From positions 46,893,196-46,957,195 of the forward strand of contig OY978525.1 in NCBI GenBank assembly GCA_963854835.1: a stretch of 64,000 bases of DNA, read 5' to 3'. Under the pieces are notes generated by a model that saw only the letters and a list, made by a program, of their open reading frames with translations, searched no databases and had not been told where the DNA came from. Shown here piece after piece: positions 61,161-64,000 of the stretch. A program made the position numbers and the translations under genes. Numbering within the stretch: position 1 is the stretch's first letter; each line of letters starts with the position of its first letter. The DNA is from Megamerina dolium (Eukaryota > Arthropoda > Insecta > Diptera > Megamerinidae).

Positions 61161-61689
61161 AATAAAGGCGCCATTTCATAGTAAAGAGAGTAAGGTACAT
61201 GACTACCCCTCATATATAAATAAAGGTGTCATCACATAGCGCTCAGAACAAACTACATGACAGCCAGTGAGTTGACTTGCGATGAGTTCAACAAGGATTG
61301 CGCTAGCCCCAACTGGTTGAGGCAGTTAGACACGATACCTTGCGAAAACACCACCAAACCACAGTTTTTGTTTATATTTTATAAATATTACATTTATCAA
61401 TATTAAAGTAATTATCAAATATCGAAAACTACGATAGTAAACAAAAATGATTTCACCTTGTTAATGTATGTGTTTTATGCCCAAGTCGTCCATATGTAAG
61501 AATATGTGAAACCCAAGTAGCGATCGCAATAGTTCTAAAAATCACCGTGATTTAAAAACATAATACCTTTTTCACTGTACTGTAAAATCACTATAGCGCT
61601 TATCACTAGTGATTACACCTGTTTGTTGATTGCACTAGAGTAAGAATGATAGAAAGAAAGATTATGTACATCGATGTACAAAAATGTTT
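61161..61689. other. Unassigned DNA
   Basis: No gene recognised. Could include a BEL LTR, but no second copy is seen. Confidence 0.3.
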
Positions 61690-61973
61690 CGTTCTGCGCA
61701 TCTATTGGGTTTGTGGTCTTGGTCAAGTAGTGTCTCCAAATCCCCGTCTTCAAACTTTTTCGACTGTCCTGAGCGTTCTTTGAATTTGATACCAAAATCA
61801 ACGTTTTTGAAGCGCCCAAACCACTCTTTACTCTGTGTATTGGATAGAGAATTGTCGCCATACAATTCTACAATCAAACGATGACTTTCAGCCGCACTTT
61901 CCTTTGTAAAAAAGTACCTTATCAAAAGTTCCCACAAATGCTGTTTTAACTCCAATTCTTAAAATTTTCCATC
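61690..61973 (-). pseudogene. Mariner transposase N-terminal fragment
   Basis: Met-Glu-Asn-Phe-Lys-Asn, a frameshift, then a mariner helix-turn-helix: Phe-Phe-Thr-Lys-Glu-Ser-Ala-Ala-Glu-Ser-His-Arg, Glu-Trp-Phe-Gly-Arg-Phe-Lys and Glu-Asp-Gly-Asp-Leu-Glu-Thr-Leu-Leu-Asp. About 90 residues remain; the catalytic domain is absent. Confidence 0.8.
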
Positions 61974-62224
61974 GTGAAAAAATATGATATACACAACCAA
62001 ATTAAAAACTTTAAAATGACATTTCGGAAATGATGTATGACATCGTGTTTACGCGTGGCGCCATGTAAGATAAAAGGCCGGTTACTTATCTTAAAGCTTT
62101 GCGGTAGTTGTCAAAATCACATACATTATGTAAACAAAAAATGTAAATATTCCCAATAAATATTGAATAGCTTTTTGAAACATTCTACGTCAAATAGAAA
62201 TAGTGCAATTTACTGGTTGTAATA

Positions 62225-62591
62225 AAAAAAAATAATAAATATGTGGCACATAAAGCCCCAAAGGGCTCATTGGCCGAGCTTGTCTTCCATTACTGTTGTG
62301 CGTCTTAAATTTTGGACAATATTAGAAGGGACCTACTTATTTTAGCCGGTTCCGAACGGCAGAACACTTGTGACATCACTTTTTCTGAGCTTTGTCACAG
62401 AGTTCTTTAAGAAGCTTTTTCATGGCAAGTTGTTACTGTTGGAAGAATTGCCAATTGCTTGCCGACAGGTGAGTACCGTTCGAAAGAAAAATCTTATCGA
62501 TATTAAATTTGTTATGCATCAGCCGGGGATTGAACCACGACCTACAGATCAGAAGGCGAACACACTAACCACTGAGCTACGGCACCCACGC
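62225..62591 (-). mobile_element. SINE copy with 15-bp target duplication
   Basis: Full-length, minus strand, head at 62587 (GGGTGCCGTAGCTCAG). TTACTGGTTGTAATA flanks it at 62210-62224 and 62592-62606. The tail is A/TTTA-rich. This is the cleanest insertion of the family here. Confidence 0.92.
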
Positions 62592-62606
62592 TTACTGGTT
62601 GTAATA

Positions 62607-63186
62607 TTATTTATTAATAAAGTGCAAATTTACCATGCGGATATACGAAAAATTAGTTAATGCAACAAGAGAGTGTTTTAACTATCGAGGAAAATATGTT
62701 TGAGTCGATGTTGCCAATCTGGGAGTAAAAGCCATTAGTTAATATAGTGAGAAAACTAACCAATTAAGGAAAACATATTATTTAGGTAGAACAATTCCTT
62801 CAATAAAACATATATGTACTATTTCACTATTTTTGCAAGCTTTCGCTTTCTATTGTACACCTTTTCTTCGAGTTTATTTAGTTTTTATTTTAATATTGGA
62901 AGTAATATAGGAAGGTTGTTCTATGTTTTTTCACACAATTGCTTGTTATGAGAACTCTGTCGCCGTTAATTGCTTCGAAAATTAATGAATTATGTGAGCC
63001 ATCGTCCTTTCTGATAGCTTTGCTAAACACTCACGCTCAGGTGATTCACCCAAGTGAGTGAAGTCGAAGAATTTGCCGCATTTTGAATCGCAGTGCCATT
63101 GATTTCATTACGGAGTTTGTGGCATACATAGCCAGCCAGAATTTCAATTCAATTGATGGAGTTAAAGATGATACGTTTTTAATATA
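62607..63186. other. Unassigned DNA
   Basis: No gene recognised. Confidence 0.35.
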
Positions 63187-63750
63187 CGAGGGCGGATTGA
63201 TAATGAAGCTACCTAAGTAGGAAAAAATCATTTTTTTTTTTTTCAAAAACCATTATTTCTCAACATAGTCTCCTTTTACTTCAACACACTTAGTAAGACG
63301 ATTTTCCAACTTTTTTATACCACCTGAATAATTCGATTTCGGGAACCCCTCCTTTTTCAAGATAATCGATAAGCAATATTCCGAGTGCATTCCAAAATAC
63401 AGTGGCCATAACCTTGCCAGCCGATTTCACTGCCTTCGCCTTCTTCGGCAGCAATCCAATATTTTACCATATAATCTGACGGAGCAGACTCACCGTAATG
63501 TTTATCGAGCTTTTCTTGTGTCTCTTTCGTCGTTTTCCCTTTCAAATAATAGTGTTTAATCACTGCACGAAATTCGCTTTTTTTCCATTTTTCAAGAAAC
63601 ACAAAAGTTGGTTACTTCAAACGACTACAACAAATAAACTAATCGATGAATTTGGTTGAAATTTTAACAGCTGACGTTTGACAGATCGCAATTTCAAAAA
63701 AAAAGTTTTTGTGTTTGTGCTGCCTTTTTCGTACTTAGGTGGTAGCTTCT
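63187..63750 (-). mobile_element. Mariner (same family as 14688), different internal deletion
   Basis: The left end CGAGGGCGGATTGATAATGA matches copy 1, flanked by TA. The minus-strand frame 63602-63357 holds the N-terminal helix-turn-helix missing from copy 1 (Phe-Arg-Ala-Val-Ile-Lys-His-Tyr-Tyr-Leu-Lys-Gly) and jumps to the segment Ser-Ala-Gly-Lys-Val-Met-Ala-Thr-Val-Phe-Trp seen in copy 1. The right inverted end is incomplete (CGTACTTAGGTGGTAGCTTC). Confidence 0.75.
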
Positions 63751-64000
63751 TGTATTTCTTTCAAATATTAAAAATAAACTATCCACTTCTAACATTTTCC
63801 AGTTGATTCATATAAATGTTTTCTACTGTGACGTCATATCCCATCAGTTGATTGTCAAACTCATGCAAAATAAAATAACGGACCTGCGCAATACATTCTT
63901 GCACTAAGTTCCCTAGTGCAGGAAAAAGCGTTCGATGAGGGGTGTTTTTGCAGTGAACTCATGTATTTTCTCACGCTAAATGTCAAATGTTGTTCTGCAA
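63751..64000. other. Unassigned DNA at the window edge
   Basis: No gene recognised. Confidence 0.3.

Overview
The window looks like AT-rich nuclear DNA of a higher insect, most probably a fly. The evidence is a 56-bp spliceosomal intron, jockey, RTE-like, BEL/Pao and Ty3/gypsy retroelements, several mariner/Tc1 relatives, a tRNA-derived SINE and long (TA)n arrays. The species cannot be named from sequence alone. Nothing prokaryotic is present. The only host gene supported is at the left edge on the minus strand: two coding exons (1-599 and 656-1845) of an unrecognised glutamine-rich protein. Almost everything else is transposable-element DNA, much of it nested.

Layout. 2312-3232 is a foldback hAT-like element. 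3881-8101 is a decayed BEL/Pao element holding a TTAA-flanked DNA element, which itself holds a SINE. 8872-11671 is an RTE-like non-LTR copy (minus) between two (TA)n arrays. 11683-14627 is a decayed jockey-type LINE. 14688-15445 is a deleted mariner. 15648-23934 is a pair of ~0.65-kb inverted repeats around a second BEL/Pao element (16284-22276, minus), two SINEs and a 62-bp minisatellite. 25052-33140 is a Ty3/gypsy element whose 5' LTR is split by a second jockey copy. 33145-38040 holds RTE copies in head-to-head and tail-to-tail order joined by (TA)n arrays, one of which carries a complete DD37D (maT-like) transposon with an uninterrupted transposase frame.

38041-51708 is a large palindrome: arms of about 4 kb around a 3.9-kb centre of (TA)n arrays, a SINE and Tc1 elements. 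The right arm carries a Tc1 insertion whose empty site is preserved in the left arm. 52416-58525 holds two copies, in opposite orientation, of a gypsy element in which Gag is joined directly to integrase: protease, reverse transcriptase and most of RNase H are missing at the same place in both. The better 5' end encodes a SAP-like motif at the Gag N-terminus. The last 5.5 kb has BEL and mariner fragments, a SINE with a 15-bp target duplication and a tiny RTE tail insertion with its own 15-bp duplication.

As a whole this is a heterochromatin-like transposon graveyard with some young members. The parts most worth attention are the palindrome, the Gag-integrase element, the intact maT-like transposase, the SINE whose 3' end matches the RTE tail, and the repeated coincidence of (TA)n arrays with element breakpoints.
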